Source: Candidatus Saccharicenans sp. (GTDB lineage Bacteria > Acidobacteriota > Aminicenantia > Aminicenantales > Saccharicenantaceae). Taken from it: a DNA stretch of 64,000 nucleotides. Below the pieces are notes generated by a model. That model saw only the letters and a list, made by a program, of their open reading frames with translations. It ran no database searches and had not been told where the DNA came from. How positions within the stretch are numbered: position 1 is the stretch's first letter; every line of letters begins with the position of its first letter. The DNA lies in assembly GCA_030017715.1 (NCBI GenBank), contig JASEIU010000001.1, positions 713,834 through 777,833 of the forward strand, read 5' to 3'. A program made the position numbers and the translations under genes. This document shows positions 1 through 7,596 of the stretch, one piece after another.

Positions 1-390
1 CGCTGGAACGTCAGGGTGTCACGCCAGGAATTGGAAAAGAATATCCTCAAGTCCTATCCCCAGGTCGGGCCGCTTACCGGCCTCAAGGTTCTCCAGCGGG
101 GAAAATCCAACCGGGTAATTGAACTGCAGGTTATCGGCGAGAAAGGCACGGTGGTGGTGCAGGGCCTGCGGGTGCGCTGGGTGTTGAATCTGAAGGATAC
201 GCTCTTTTCCATCGACCGCGAGTATGACCATTCCGGCCGGCTGTCGCATTTTGTGTTCAGCGGCCGCGGCTGGGGTCACGGAGTCGGTTTATGCCAGGTC
301 GGAGCTTACGGGATGGCTCTGGCCGGTGCCGATTACAAGGAAATCGTCAGTCACTACTATAAGAACACTAAGATAGAAAAAATCCACTGA
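1..390 (+). CDS. SpoIID/LytB-domain protein, C-terminal part (5' truncated by window)
   Basis: The reading frame is open from base 1, so the gene starts before the window; the first internal GTG at 16 is not a credible start. The visible 129 residues end in a GRGWGHGVGLCQ motif followed by an AYGMA segment, the hallmark C-terminal core of the SpoIID/LytB family, in which SpoIID cleaves denuded peptidoglycan glycan strands. In non-sporulating bacteria such proteins are presumed envelope enzymes acting on peptidoglycan. uppP, also a cell-wall gene, follows 100 bp later on the same strand. The catalytic N-terminal half is outside the window and cannot be judged. Confidence 0.85.
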   Translation, partial: RWNVRVSRQELEKNILKSYPQVGPLTGLKVLQRGKSNRVIELQVIGEKGTVVVQGLRVRWVLNLKDTLFSIDREYDHSGRLSHFVFSGRGWGHGVGLCQVGAYGMALAGADYKEIVSHYYKNTKIEKIH

Positions 391-416
391 AAAAATTTCA
401 ACCGCCTGACTCCGGG

Positions 417-445
417 TTGACAACAGCCCTGATCCGTTGTAGAAG
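417..445 (+). promoter_or_regulatory. Candidate sigma70-type promoter for uppP
   Basis: TTGACA at 417-422 and TAGAAG at 440-445 with a 17-bp spacer, which would start transcription about 40 bp before the uppP ATG. The -35 is perfect; the -10 matches four of six consensus positions. Prediction by inspection only. Confidence 0.45.
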
Positions 446-490
446 ATTGGTTCGCCGTCTGATTCAGGCTGTAAGGTAAGAGGCCGCTGG

Positions 491-1270
491 ATGAATTATT
501 TTCAGGCGCTGGTGCTCGGTTTTCTTCAGGGTCTGGGAGAGTTTCTGCCCATTTCCAGTTCGGCCCATCTGGTGATCGGTCCCTATTTTTTCAACTGGAA
601 CTATCAGGGATTGCGTTATGATGTCATGCTCCACCTGGGTACTCTACTGGCCATCGCGGCTTATTTCTGGAAGGACTGGATAAAAATAATTGTTGACGGC
701 CTGACCGGGAAAAAAGGACCGGAGGGACGCTTTTTGTTTTATCTCCTGCTGGCCACCGTGCCCGGAGCCCTGGCCGGGTATTTCCTGGAAGAGAAAGCCG
801 AAACCGTCTTCCGGGAACCGCAGGTAATAGCCGGAAGCCTGATTTTCTTCTCCCTTTTCATCTTTTTAGCCGACCGCCTGGCCAGAAATAGGAAGGGCCT
901 GGAGGAATTGAGCCTGGTTGAAGTTTTGCTGATCGGCCTGGCTCAGAGCCTGGCCATCGTTCCCGGGGCCTCGCGCTCGGGAATGACCATCATGATGGCT
1001 CTTTTCCTGGGCTACCGCCGTCAGGCGGCGGCCAGGTTTTCCTTTCTCCTGGCCACCCCGGTGATTGTCGGGGCGGCCCTGCTGGAGCTGCCGAAAATAG
1101 CTCTGTCGGCCATTGACGGGCCCTTTATTGCCGGTTTCCTGTCCTCGGCTCTGTTCGGCTTTCTGTCCATCGGTTTCCTGCTATCATTTCTCAAGACCAG
1201 AAACCTGGTTCCCTTTGTTGTCTACCGCCTGGTTCTGGCTCTGCTGATTTTGTTCAAGTATTTTCTGTAA
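491..1270 (+). CDS. uppP: Undecaprenyl-diphosphatase UppP (BacA family)
   Basis: Integral membrane phosphatase that dephosphorylates undecaprenyl diphosphate, recycling the lipid carrier used in peptidoglycan and other envelope polymers. At 259 aa it is of normal length. Both family signatures are visible: QGLGEFLPISSSAH at residues 13-26, with the catalytic Glu17, and PGASRSG at 158-164, with Arg162. Hydrophobic stretches fit seven to eight membrane segments. The start is the ATG at 491; the Shine-Dalgarno is weak (AGAGG), and a candidate promoter lies at 417-445. speE follows 65 bp downstream and could be cotranscribed. Confidence 0.95.
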   Translation: MNYFQALVLGFLQGLGEFLPISSSAHLVIGPYFFNWNYQGLRYDVMLHLGTLLAIAAYFWKDWIKIIVDGLTGKKGPEGRFLFYLLLATVPGALAGYFLEEKAETVFREPQVIAGSLIFFSLFIFLADRLARNRKGLEELSLVEVLLIGLAQSLAIVPGASRSGMTIMMALFLGYRRQAAARFSFLLATPVIVGAALLELPKIALSAIDGPFIAGFLSSALFGFLSIGFLLSFLKTRNLVPFVVYRLVLALLILFKYFL

Positions 1271-1335
1271 ATTGACTTATAACCCTATCTCCCCTAAAAT
1301 ACGGCTTAAATTTATCGATTTTCCTGGAGGAAAAA

Positions 1336-2190
1336 ATGAAAAATACGGCTCTGGCCCCGGACCGAAAAGAAGCCCGCGAGTTCCAGACGGCTTCGACCGG
1401 GCTTTTTTTCAAGGTCAAAAAAGTGCTGTACGAAAAAAAATCGACTTTTCAAAAGATAGAAATCATCGAAAATGATTTTTACGGCCGGGTGCTGTTCCTG
1501 GACGGTCTGGTCCAGACCACCGAGAGAGATGAATTTTTCTATCACGAAATGCTGGTTCACCCGGCTCTGGCCTGCCTGCCTCGCCCGGAGAAGGTTCTGA
1601 TCATCGGCGGAGGTGACGGCGGCGCCCTGCGGGAAGTTCTGAAACACCCGGTCAAGAAAGCCTGGCTGGTGGAAATAGACCAGGAAGTAATTCGGGCCTG
1701 CGAGAAATACTTTCCCTGGCTCGACCGGGCCCTGTCGGACCCCAGGGCCGAGCTGGCCATCGCCGACGGTTTTGATTTTATCCAGAAAACCAGGGAGCGC
1801 TTTGAGGCCATCATCGTTGACTCGTCCGACCCGGTTGGCCCTTCGGCCATCCTTCACGCCCGCGATTTTTATCTCAAGCTGAAAAAGGTGTTGAAGCCCG
1901 GCGGTCTGATCGTGGCCCAGGCCGGCTCCCAGCTTCTTCATTTAAGGGAACACGAGCAAAAAGCCCGGTTCCTGAAGAGGATGTTCAAAGTGGCCCGCTT
2001 TTATACGGCCCCGGTTCCGACCTACCCGGTCGGGACCTGGTGCTATACTTTTCTGTCCGACAGAATTGACCCGCTGAAGATTAAGAAGCTGAGGATTCCG
2101 GACGGCCTGAAGTATTTCAACCAGGAAATCTTCCTGGCCAGTTTTGCCCGGCCGGCTTTTTTCCAGCAAGCGCTGAAAAACCGGAAATAG
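1336..2190 (+). CDS. speE: Spermidine synthase (polyamine aminopropyltransferase)
   Basis: Transfers an aminopropyl group from decarboxylated S-adenosylmethionine to putrescine to make spermidine in the cytoplasm. 284 aa, as usual for SpeE. Seen: the family GGGDGGALRE loop at 91-100 binding the nucleoside, the acidic VEID at 112-115, and DSSDPVGP at 162-169 carrying the catalytic Asp. The start ATG at 1336 is preceded by a good GGAGG. No speD (AdoMet decarboxylase) lies nearby, so the aminopropyl donor supply is encoded elsewhere. Related aminopropyltransferases (spermine or thermospermine synthases) cannot be excluded from motifs alone. Confidence 0.92.
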   Translation: MKNTALAPDRKEAREFQTASTGLFFKVKKVLYEKKSTFQKIEIIENDFYGRVLFLDGLVQTTERDEFFYHEMLVHPALACLPRPEKVLIIGGGDGGALREVLKHPVKKAWLVEIDQEVIRACEKYFPWLDRALSDPRAELAIADGFDFIQKTRERFEAIIVDSSDPVGPSAILHARDFYLKLKKVLKPGGLIVAQAGSQLLHLREHEQKARFLKRMFKVARFYTAPVPTYPVGTWCYTFLSDRIDPLKIKKLRIPDGLKYFNQEIFLASFARPAFFQQALKNRK

Positions 2191-2285
2191 AAACCGGGAA
2201 GACCCGGTCAAAAATTCCCGCCCGACCCTGACCGGCCGCCGGGGAGCCATCCCGTTCTGACCGAAATTCTTGTTTCGACGGCAGC

Positions 2286-3332
2286 TTATTTTTTCGGCGC
2301 CTGTTCCAGGATTTTTTTAAGCAGCTTTTTATCCTTCGGGAACTGGCCGGCCGCTGGCAGCCGCTGCAGCAACAGGGCCCAGTTGGGGTCGAGGGCAAAG
2401 ACTTTTTTAAACAACGGCAGGCTCTCTTCCACCCGCCCGGTCGAAGCCATGGTTACCGCCGGCCAGAAGATCATTTCCGGGTTGCCGCTGTAAAGTTCCA
2501 TAGCCAGGCTGTATTCTTTCATGGCTTCTTCAACCTTGTTTTCAGTCAGCAGCTCGTCTCCCCGGTTCATGTGGTTGTAGGCCCTGGCAATCAGCACCAG
2601 CCTTTTCATTTCTTTGATCGGTTCCGGGTGGTCTTCAATCCGCAGGTCGTAGACCCGGTCTTTCCACCAGATGCCGGAGCTTTGGCCGCTGACAACCAGG
2701 ATGGCGGCCGATTGCCTGCCCCGGATGTCGCCGCCCTCGTTTTCCGCCGCTTCAAGAGCGGCCAGCAGCCTGTCCACCAGTTCTCCTTTGGTGGTCTGGT
2801 AAGCTCTGGCCATAGCCTCCCAGACAGTGTTTTTTAGCATCATGTTGGCCTGGCAGGAGAAGCCATCGCCCTTAAAATGGCCTGCTTCGGCCAGGCAATT
2901 TTTCCCCGTGTGGACGGCCACCCGCCCCGCGACATCGACCATGGCCACCTGTCTGACTTCAGGAGTCCGGTCCGCCTTGAGTAGCCCGTTAAGGGCCTCT
3001 TCGGCAGTTTTTCCGGCTCGCATCATTTCCAGTCCCAGGGCCCCGTAGGCCGGGTCGACAAAAGACTGGGTGGCCACCGCGCCCACTCCCGACTGCGCCC
3101 AGCTGACGATGCTGCCCACCGAAAACCAGTGGGACTGGACAGCCACTCCCAGCTGGCCGGTTGCTTTATCAAAAGCGACGATGGAGTAGGTGGTGACCGG
3201 CCTCAAATTTTTTGGGGCCGGTGTTTCCGCTTCAGGAAAAGCAAAAGCAACGGGGCTCGTAACAAGAACCAGAGCCATGGTTAAGAATACCTTAAGCGAC
3301 CAATTGGCCTTAGTTTTGTAAACGGCAGTCAT
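2286..3332 (-). CDS. Secreted DUF1028 family protein with C-terminal TPR-like region
   Basis: 348 aa. An N-terminal hydrophobic segment (about residues 12-31, ending near AFAFPEAE) looks like a signal peptide. The mature part opens with TYSIVAFD and continues with GQLGVAVQS, the core of DUF1028, a domain with an Ntn-hydrolase-like fold of unproven activity. After about residue 245 two helical repeats resembling TPRs follow (KVEEAMKEYSLAMELY, RVEESLPLFKKVF), an arrangement known for DUF1028 proteins with extra C-terminal domains. Start ATG at 3332 has a strong GGAGG. It is the first of a run of minus-strand genes but is separated from the next by about 350 bp. Confidence 0.82.
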   Translation of the reverse strand: MTAVYKTKANWSLKVFLTMALVLVTSPVAFAFPEAETPAPKNLRPVTTYSIVAFDKATGQLGVAVQSHWFSVGSIVSWAQSGVGAVATQSFVDPAYGALGLEMMRAGKTAEEALNGLLKADRTPEVRQVAMVDVAGRVAVHTGKNCLAEAGHFKGDGFSCQANMMLKNTVWEAMARAYQTTKGELVDRLLAALEAAENEGGDIRGRQSAAILVVSGQSSGIWWKDRVYDLRIEDHPEPIKEMKRLVLIARAYNHMNRGDELLTENKVEEAMKEYSLAMELYSGNPEMIFWPAVTMASTGRVEESLPLFKKVFALDPNWALLLQRLPAAGQFPKDKKLLKKILEQAPKK

Positions 3333-3628
3333 TTTTCCTCCCCGCCGGCATATTTTTAATACAAAAATATTTTTTTATATTTCCGGCAATTTTTCAAAGG
3401 ATTCTGCAGTTCTCTAAGTATACGGGCTGTTACGAAACGGAGTTGAGTCCGGCCGCGGTGCCAATCTGCCTGTTTTCACCCCAGCCGCTCCCGCCGGTGA
3501 CAGTCAGGCTATGAGGAGGAAACCATTGTTACCTCATCCGGCGGCAATTATCATACCAGCCACGAAAACAGATCCGCTTTCTCATGAATTTTTGAACAGC
3601 TTCTCCGGGCGCGGGTTTTCCTTGAGGC
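3333..3628. other. Intergenic region without recognised gene
   Basis: Gap between the DUF1028 start and the terminator at 3629-3663. The first 60 bp are AT-rich (runs of A and T around 3350-3385) and probably hold the DUF1028 promoter on the minus strand, though no clean -35/-10 pair was found. The rest shows no credible coding frame; a short imperfect inverted repeat (ATGAGG/CCTCAT near 3511-3537) is the only other structure. Confidence 0.5.
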
Positions 3629-3663
3629 AAAAAAAAAGGGGAAATGCCGGCCGGCATTTCCCC
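3629..3663 (-). terminator. Rho-independent terminator of the small secreted protein gene
   Basis: Bases 3638-3663 are a perfect 26-bp palindrome (13 bp per arm, GGGGAAATGCCGG / CCGGCATTTCCCC), followed in the minus-strand direction by nine T residues (A-run at 3629-3637 on the plus strand). It sits 21 bp beyond the stop of the minus-strand gene 3685-4059, so it terminates that transcript. This is the clearest intrinsic terminator found in the window. Confidence 0.9.
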
Positions 3664-3684
3664 AGCTGTCGATCGCTTTCGCTG

Positions 3685-4059
3685 TCAGCCGGTCTTTCTG
3701 ACGGCTTTCCAGGTGGCGGTGCCGAAATTACCCATCTCCACTTCGCCGGTGATGGTATTGGCATCCTGGATCTTGCCCTTGTAGGTCATGGTGAATGACC
3801 CCTGAGGCCCCTCTCTGGTGATCGACCATTCGATGGCCTCGCCCTTGACCGTTCCTTCACCGGTAATTTCGCCGCCGCGCATGCCCTGCATGGTAACGGT
3901 CAGCTTTTCACCTTCCTGGACGAACTTGATATCGCTGTTTCTTTCACCGCGAGGGGTGGTGATGGTGAAGGTCCAGTCTCCGGTCACGTTGACCTGGGCG
4001 GCCAGGGCCAGCAGGCCGCTGGTGGCCAGAATCAGGAAAAGAAGGCAAACTTTCTTCAT
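3685..4059 (-). CDS. Small secreted beta-rich protein of unknown function
   Basis: 124 aa with a typical signal peptide (MKKVCLLFLILATSGLLALAAQ). The mature domain, about 100 aa, alternates short strands: VTGDWTFTITTPRGE, LTVTMQGMRGGEITGEGTVKGE, SFTMTYKGKIQDANTITGEVEM, GTATWKAVRK. This pattern is common in small extracellular proteins of Acidobacteria-like genomes and suggests a lipocalin-like or beta-sandwich fold; function is unknown. A longer frame reaches 4107, but the ATG at 4059 has AGGAGG immediately upstream and begins the signal peptide, so it is chosen. A strong terminator follows the stop. Confidence 0.8.
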   Translation of the reverse strand: MKKVCLLFLILATSGLLALAAQVNVTGDWTFTITTPRGERNSDIKFVQEGEKLTVTMQGMRGGEITGEGTVKGEAIEWSITREGPQGSFTMTYKGKIQDANTITGEVEMGNFGTATWKAVRKTG

Positions 4060-4124
4060 TTTTGTCCTCCTGTTTCTTTTGACGCTTCTCTGCCGCTTTT
4101 CTTCCAAATATTTCAGGGAAGATC

Positions 4125-5105
4125 TTAAGGGTATTTCAGTTTGCCCTGGCGGTTTTTTTCCTCCAGCACCCGGAGCATGTCGGCCGTCATCGCGGCCAGG
4201 TCATAATCGGGCTTCCAGCCCCATTCTTCCCGGGCTGCCCGGTCGTCGATGGATTCGGGCCAGCTGTCGGCAATGGCCTGGCGGAAATCAGGCCGGTAAT
4301 CCACTTCAAAGTCCGGCAGGTGCTTTTTAATTTCAGTCGCCAGTTCGGCGGCCGAAAAGGACATGGCGGTTACGTTGAAGTTGGAATGGTGTTTCAGCCG
4401 GGAAAAATCTGCGCCCATCAGGTCGATTATGGACTTCAGACAGTCCGGCATGTACATCATCGGCAGCCTGGTCTCCGGCCTGAGGAAACAGGTATATCGG
4501 CGGTTGACGACGGCTTCATAAAAAATGGCCACGGCGTAGTCGGTGGTCCCGCCGCCGGGCAAGGTCTCGTTGCTGATGATGCCGGGAAAGCGGCAGCCCC
4601 GGACGTCCAGGCTGTACTTCTTAACGTAATAATCGCAGAGATGTTCACCGGCCACCTTGGTCACGCCGTAAATGGTGGTGGGGCTGAGAATGGTGTCCTG
4701 GGGAGTGTTGACCCGGGGCGTGGCCGGGCCGAAGACGGCAATGGAACTGGGGCAGAAAACCTGTCCGACTCCGAGCTCCCGGGAAGCTTCCAGAATGTTA
4801 TAAAGGCCGTTGATGTTTACATCCCAGGCCTTCTGGGGGAATTTTTCCCCGGTGGCCGAGAGGATGGCCGCCAGGTGGTAGATAACCTTGACCCGATATT
4901 TCTGAATCAGTCGGCTGATTTCCAGGCGGCTGGTCACGTCCAGCCTGTCAAAAGGTCCTGAATTTTCCAGGACCGGAGAGGGCCGGGCAACGTCGGTGGC
5001 TATTACTTTTTCTTCTCCATAGAGCTTCCTCAGGGCCGGCACCAGTTCGGAACCAATCTGGCCGGAAGCGCCGGTGACCAGTATAGTCTCTGTCTCAGGC
5101 GTCAT
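4125..5105 (-). CDS. NAD-dependent epimerase-family L-threonine 3-dehydrogenase (SDR type)
   Basis: 326 aa extended short-chain dehydrogenase. Seen: TGASGQIG nucleotide-binding loop at 11-18, PSS at 119-121, YGVTK with catalytic Tyr146 and Lys150, then PGIIS and the GGGTTDYAV...LPMMYMPD stretch characteristic of SDR-type threonine dehydrogenases, which oxidise L-threonine to 2-amino-3-ketobutyrate with NAD+. UDP-hexose epimerases share the fold but not that last motif. A 2-amino-3-ketobutyrate CoA ligase is not adjacent; the glycine product could feed the cleavage system at 57-61 kb. Start ATG at 5105 has GAGGAG at short spacing. The ammonia-lyase gene is transcribed divergently. Confidence 0.82.
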   Translation of the reverse strand: MTPETETILVTGASGQIGSELVPALRKLYGEEKVIATDVARPSPVLENSGPFDRLDVTSRLEISRLIQKYRVKVIYHLAAILSATGEKFPQKAWDVNINGLYNILEASRELGVGQVFCPSSIAVFGPATPRVNTPQDTILSPTTIYGVTKVAGEHLCDYYVKKYSLDVRGCRFPGIISNETLPGGGTTDYAVAIFYEAVVNRRYTCFLRPETRLPMMYMPDCLKSIIDLMGADFSRLKHHSNFNVTAMSFSAAELATEIKKHLPDFEVDYRPDFRQAIADSWPESIDDRAAREEWGWKPDYDLAAMTADMLRVLEEKNRQGKLKYP

Positions 5106-5265
5106 CTTAGCTCCTCATATCCTTTTTGGATTAAGAATAAAATCTTATATCCTGACCGGGGTTGGATGTCAATAAAGCCGGAAAATTATTTCCGGTCTTG
5201 CCTTTATGGACGACTTCTTATAAATTTTATATCTGTCCATAATTACCGGATAACAGGAGGATTTG

Positions 5266-6786
5266 ATGAGCATAGTAGTGGATGGGCATCTGACCGTCGA
5301 CCAGGTGGTCAAGGTAGCCAGAGAAAATCAACCGGTCGAGCTTCATCCGGAAGCTAAGGCCCGGATCAAGAAATGCCGGGCCCTGCTGGAAGATAAAATC
5401 AAGAAAAACGAAATTATGTACGGGGTCAATACCGGAATCGGAGAACTGGCCAACGTTGTCCTGACCCCGGAACAGGTGGAGAAATTTCAGAAGTACATCA
5501 TTTACAGTCACGCCGCCGGCTATGGGCAGCCGTTGCCGATCGAAGTCGTCAGAGCGGCCATGCTGTCCAGGATCAGCTGCCACTGCCACGGCCACTCAGG
5601 CTTGCGGCTGGAAGTGGTTGAGCTGCTGGTCGAACTCCTCAACCGGGGAGTGACTCCGGTGGTCTGCGAGAAAGGTTCGGTGGGAGCCTGCGGCGACCTG
5701 TCGCCGATGTCCCAGATTGCCCTGGTGTTGATGGGAGAAGGAGAAGCTTATTACCGTGAAGAGAGGCTGCCGGCCAGAGAAGCCCTGGAAAGAGCTGGAC
5801 TTAAACCGATAGTTTTTCAGGCCAGGGATGGGCTGGCCACCATCAACGGTTCCAACGTCATAACCGGCCTGGGCGCACTGGAAGTTCATGATACCCTGCG
5901 CTGGATACGGAACTCGGAAATTGCGGCCGCCATGACCCTGGAGGTCCTGAACGCCAATATGAAAGCCTATGACGAACGGGTCCATAAGGTTCGCGGTTAT
6001 CCCGGAGCTTTAACCTCGGCCGAAAATATAAGAAGAATCACCGAGGGCAGCGAGCTGCTGAAACAGCCGGGCAAAAAGGTTCAGGACGCCTACAGCCTGC
6101 GCAGCACCCCTCAGGTGGTGGGCGCGGCCAGGGATGCTTGGGAATGGGCCAGGCACATGATAGAAGTGGAACTTAAGGGGGCGGCCGACAATCCGATCTT
6201 TTTTCCCGATGAAGACCTGGTTCTGACCGGGGCCAACTTTCAGGGAGTGCCGCAGGCTTTTGCTCTGGAACTTCTGGGAACGGCCATAACCACCGTCTGC
6301 GTCCTGTCCGAGCGCCGGGTCAACCGGTTGATGAACCCGAATCTCAGCGTCGGGCTGCCGGCCTTTCTGACCCGCGGGGCTGGAATGTTCTCCGGCCTGA
6401 TGCTCAGCCAGTACACGGCCGGAGCCCTGGTCTGCGAAAACCGGGTGCTTTCGCATCCGGCGGCCACCGGCTCGATTCCAGCCGCAGCTGACCAGGAAGA
6501 TTTCGTCAGCATGGGGATGACCACTGCCCTTAAGACCAGGCAAATTCTGGATAATGCCCAGGCCGTCCTGGCCATAGAATTTATCGCCGCTGCCCAGGCC
6601 ATAGATTTCCGCAAGCCGCTCAAGCCCGGCCCGGCCGTTCAGGCCGCCTATGAGGTTATCAGAAAATATGTTGATTTCATGGACGAGGACCGGCCGCTCT
6701 ATTCCGACATCAACCGGATGAAAGAAGTGGTTCAGAGCGGGGAAATCCTGGCCGCGGTGGAAAAGGTTACCGGACCTCTCAAATAA
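5266..6786 (+). CDS. hutH: MIO-type aromatic amino acid ammonia-lyase, histidine ammonia-lyase-like, with ACG triad
   Basis: 506 aa, the usual length for HAL, which eliminates ammonia from histidine to give urocanate. Family residues seen: YGVNTGIG at 52-59, the HAL-type Ser81-His82 pair, Asn194 in INGSN, QDAYSLRSTPQV near 275, and QEDFVSMG near 405. The self-cyclising triad, normally Ala-Ser-Gly, is Ala141-Cys142-Gly143 here, and the usual His of QEDH is Phe. Substrate is therefore uncertain (histidine, tyrosine, phenylalanine or another). No hutU/hutI/ftcD neighbour is present; an SDR gene follows after 27 bp. The ATG at 5266 is chosen over the TTG at 5263 because AGGAGG lies five bases before it. 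Confidence 0.82.
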   Translation: MSIVVDGHLTVDQVVKVARENQPVELHPEAKARIKKCRALLEDKIKKNEIMYGVNTGIGELANVVLTPEQVEKFQKYIIYSHAAGYGQPLPIEVVRAAMLSRISCHCHGHSGLRLEVVELLVELLNRGVTPVVCEKGSVGACGDLSPMSQIALVLMGEGEAYYREERLPAREALERAGLKPIVFQARDGLATINGSNVITGLGALEVHDTLRWIRNSEIAAAMTLEVLNANMKAYDERVHKVRGYPGALTSAENIRRITEGSELLKQPGKKVQDAYSLRSTPQVVGAARDAWEWARHMIEVELKGAADNPIFFPDEDLVLTGANFQGVPQAFALELLGTAITTVCVLSERRVNRLMNPNLSVGLPAFLTRGAGMFSGLMLSQYTAGALVCENRVLSHPAATGSIPAAADQEDFVSMGMTTALKTRQILDNAQAVLAIEFIAAAQAIDFRKPLKPGPAVQAAYEVIRKYVDFMDEDRPLYSDINRMKEVVQSGEILAAVEKVTGPLK

Positions 6787-6813
6787 AAATATAATTTTGA
6801 TAGATAAAAGGAA

Positions 6814-7533
6814 ATGATGACGGAAAAGGTCGTCCTGGTCACCGGCAGCACCGGCCACCTGGGCCCGGCAGTTGTCCGTCGCCTGGCGGCCGACTTTAAC
6901 CTGCTGGCCCTGCATTATTTCAGTAATCTGGAGAAAGCTGAAGCCCTGAGGCGGGAAATAGAAAAGTCCGGACGGCAGGTCGAAATCTTTCAGGCTGACC
7001 TGGGCAGCGAAGAAGGCGCGGCCGACCTTATCCGCCGGGTTCAGGAGGGTTTCGGCCGGCTGGATGTTCTGGTCAACATCCCCGGAGCGATCCGCACCAG
7101 GCCCTGGGACCAGCTTGACCGCAACGACTGGGAAGATATTTTCCGTTCCAATCTGGAGAGTTCTTATTTTTGCCTGAAGCATGCCCTGCCCGGGATGAGA
7201 GAAAAAAAGTGGGGTCGGGTAATTAACATCGGCTTTCACCTGGTTGAACATCTGGGCTCCTTTCCCGGAGTTACTCCTTATGCCGTGGCCAAGACCGGAC
7301 TGCTGATCCTGACCAGGACGGCGGCCGTGGCTGAAGTGGAGAACAATATAACCCTAAACATGGTCTCGCCCGGTCTGATTGAGGGCGGTGAAATACCTCC
7401 TTCACTGAAGGTTAAAGAAGGCCAGCTCGGGCGGGCCGAAGACGTGGCCGAAGCGGTAGCCTTCCTGGCCTCGGAGAGGGCCGGCAAGATTACCGGAACC
7501 AACCTGATAGTGGCTGGAACCTGGAAGATGTAG
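6814..7533 (+). CDS. Short-chain dehydrogenase/reductase family protein
   Basis: 239 aa classical SDR size. TGSTGHLG at 10-17 is the Rossmann dinucleotide loop; the YAVAK motif gives Tyr156 and Lys160; NMVSPG follows at 182-187. The serine normally about 13 residues before the tyrosine is not evident: the strand reads INIGFHLVEHLG, with Phe141 where Ser is expected and a slightly longer loop, reminiscent of pteridine-reductase-like SDRs that also lack that Ser. Substrate unknown. The gene begins 27 bp after the ammonia-lyase and is probably cotranscribed, with AAAGG before its tandem ATG codons. Confidence 0.75.
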   Translation: MMTEKVVLVTGSTGHLGPAVVRRLAADFNLLALHYFSNLEKAEALRREIEKSGRQVEIFQADLGSEEGAADLIRRVQEGFGRLDVLVNIPGAIRTRPWDQLDRNDWEDIFRSNLESSYFCLKHALPGMREKKWGRVINIGFHLVEHLGSFPGVTPYAVAKTGLLILTRTAAVAEVENNITLNMVSPGLIEGGEIPPSLKVKEGQLGRAEDVAEAVAFLASERAGKITGTNLIVAGTWKM

Positions 7534-7596
7534 CTGCTCAATTTTCCGGCGGCTCATTTTAATGAAGTTCTATTTTCCGGGTTAAAGGAAAAAAGG

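Noticed and set aside
16-18. GTG at 16 as start of the first gene
   Set aside because: The frame is open upstream to base 1, and the visible sequence is only the C-terminal part of a SpoIID-type protein.
6010-7251. 413-codon open frame on the minus strand opposite the ammonia-lyase and SDR genes
   Set aside because: It is a shadow of plus-strand coding sequence, with low-complexity composition and no recognisable domain.
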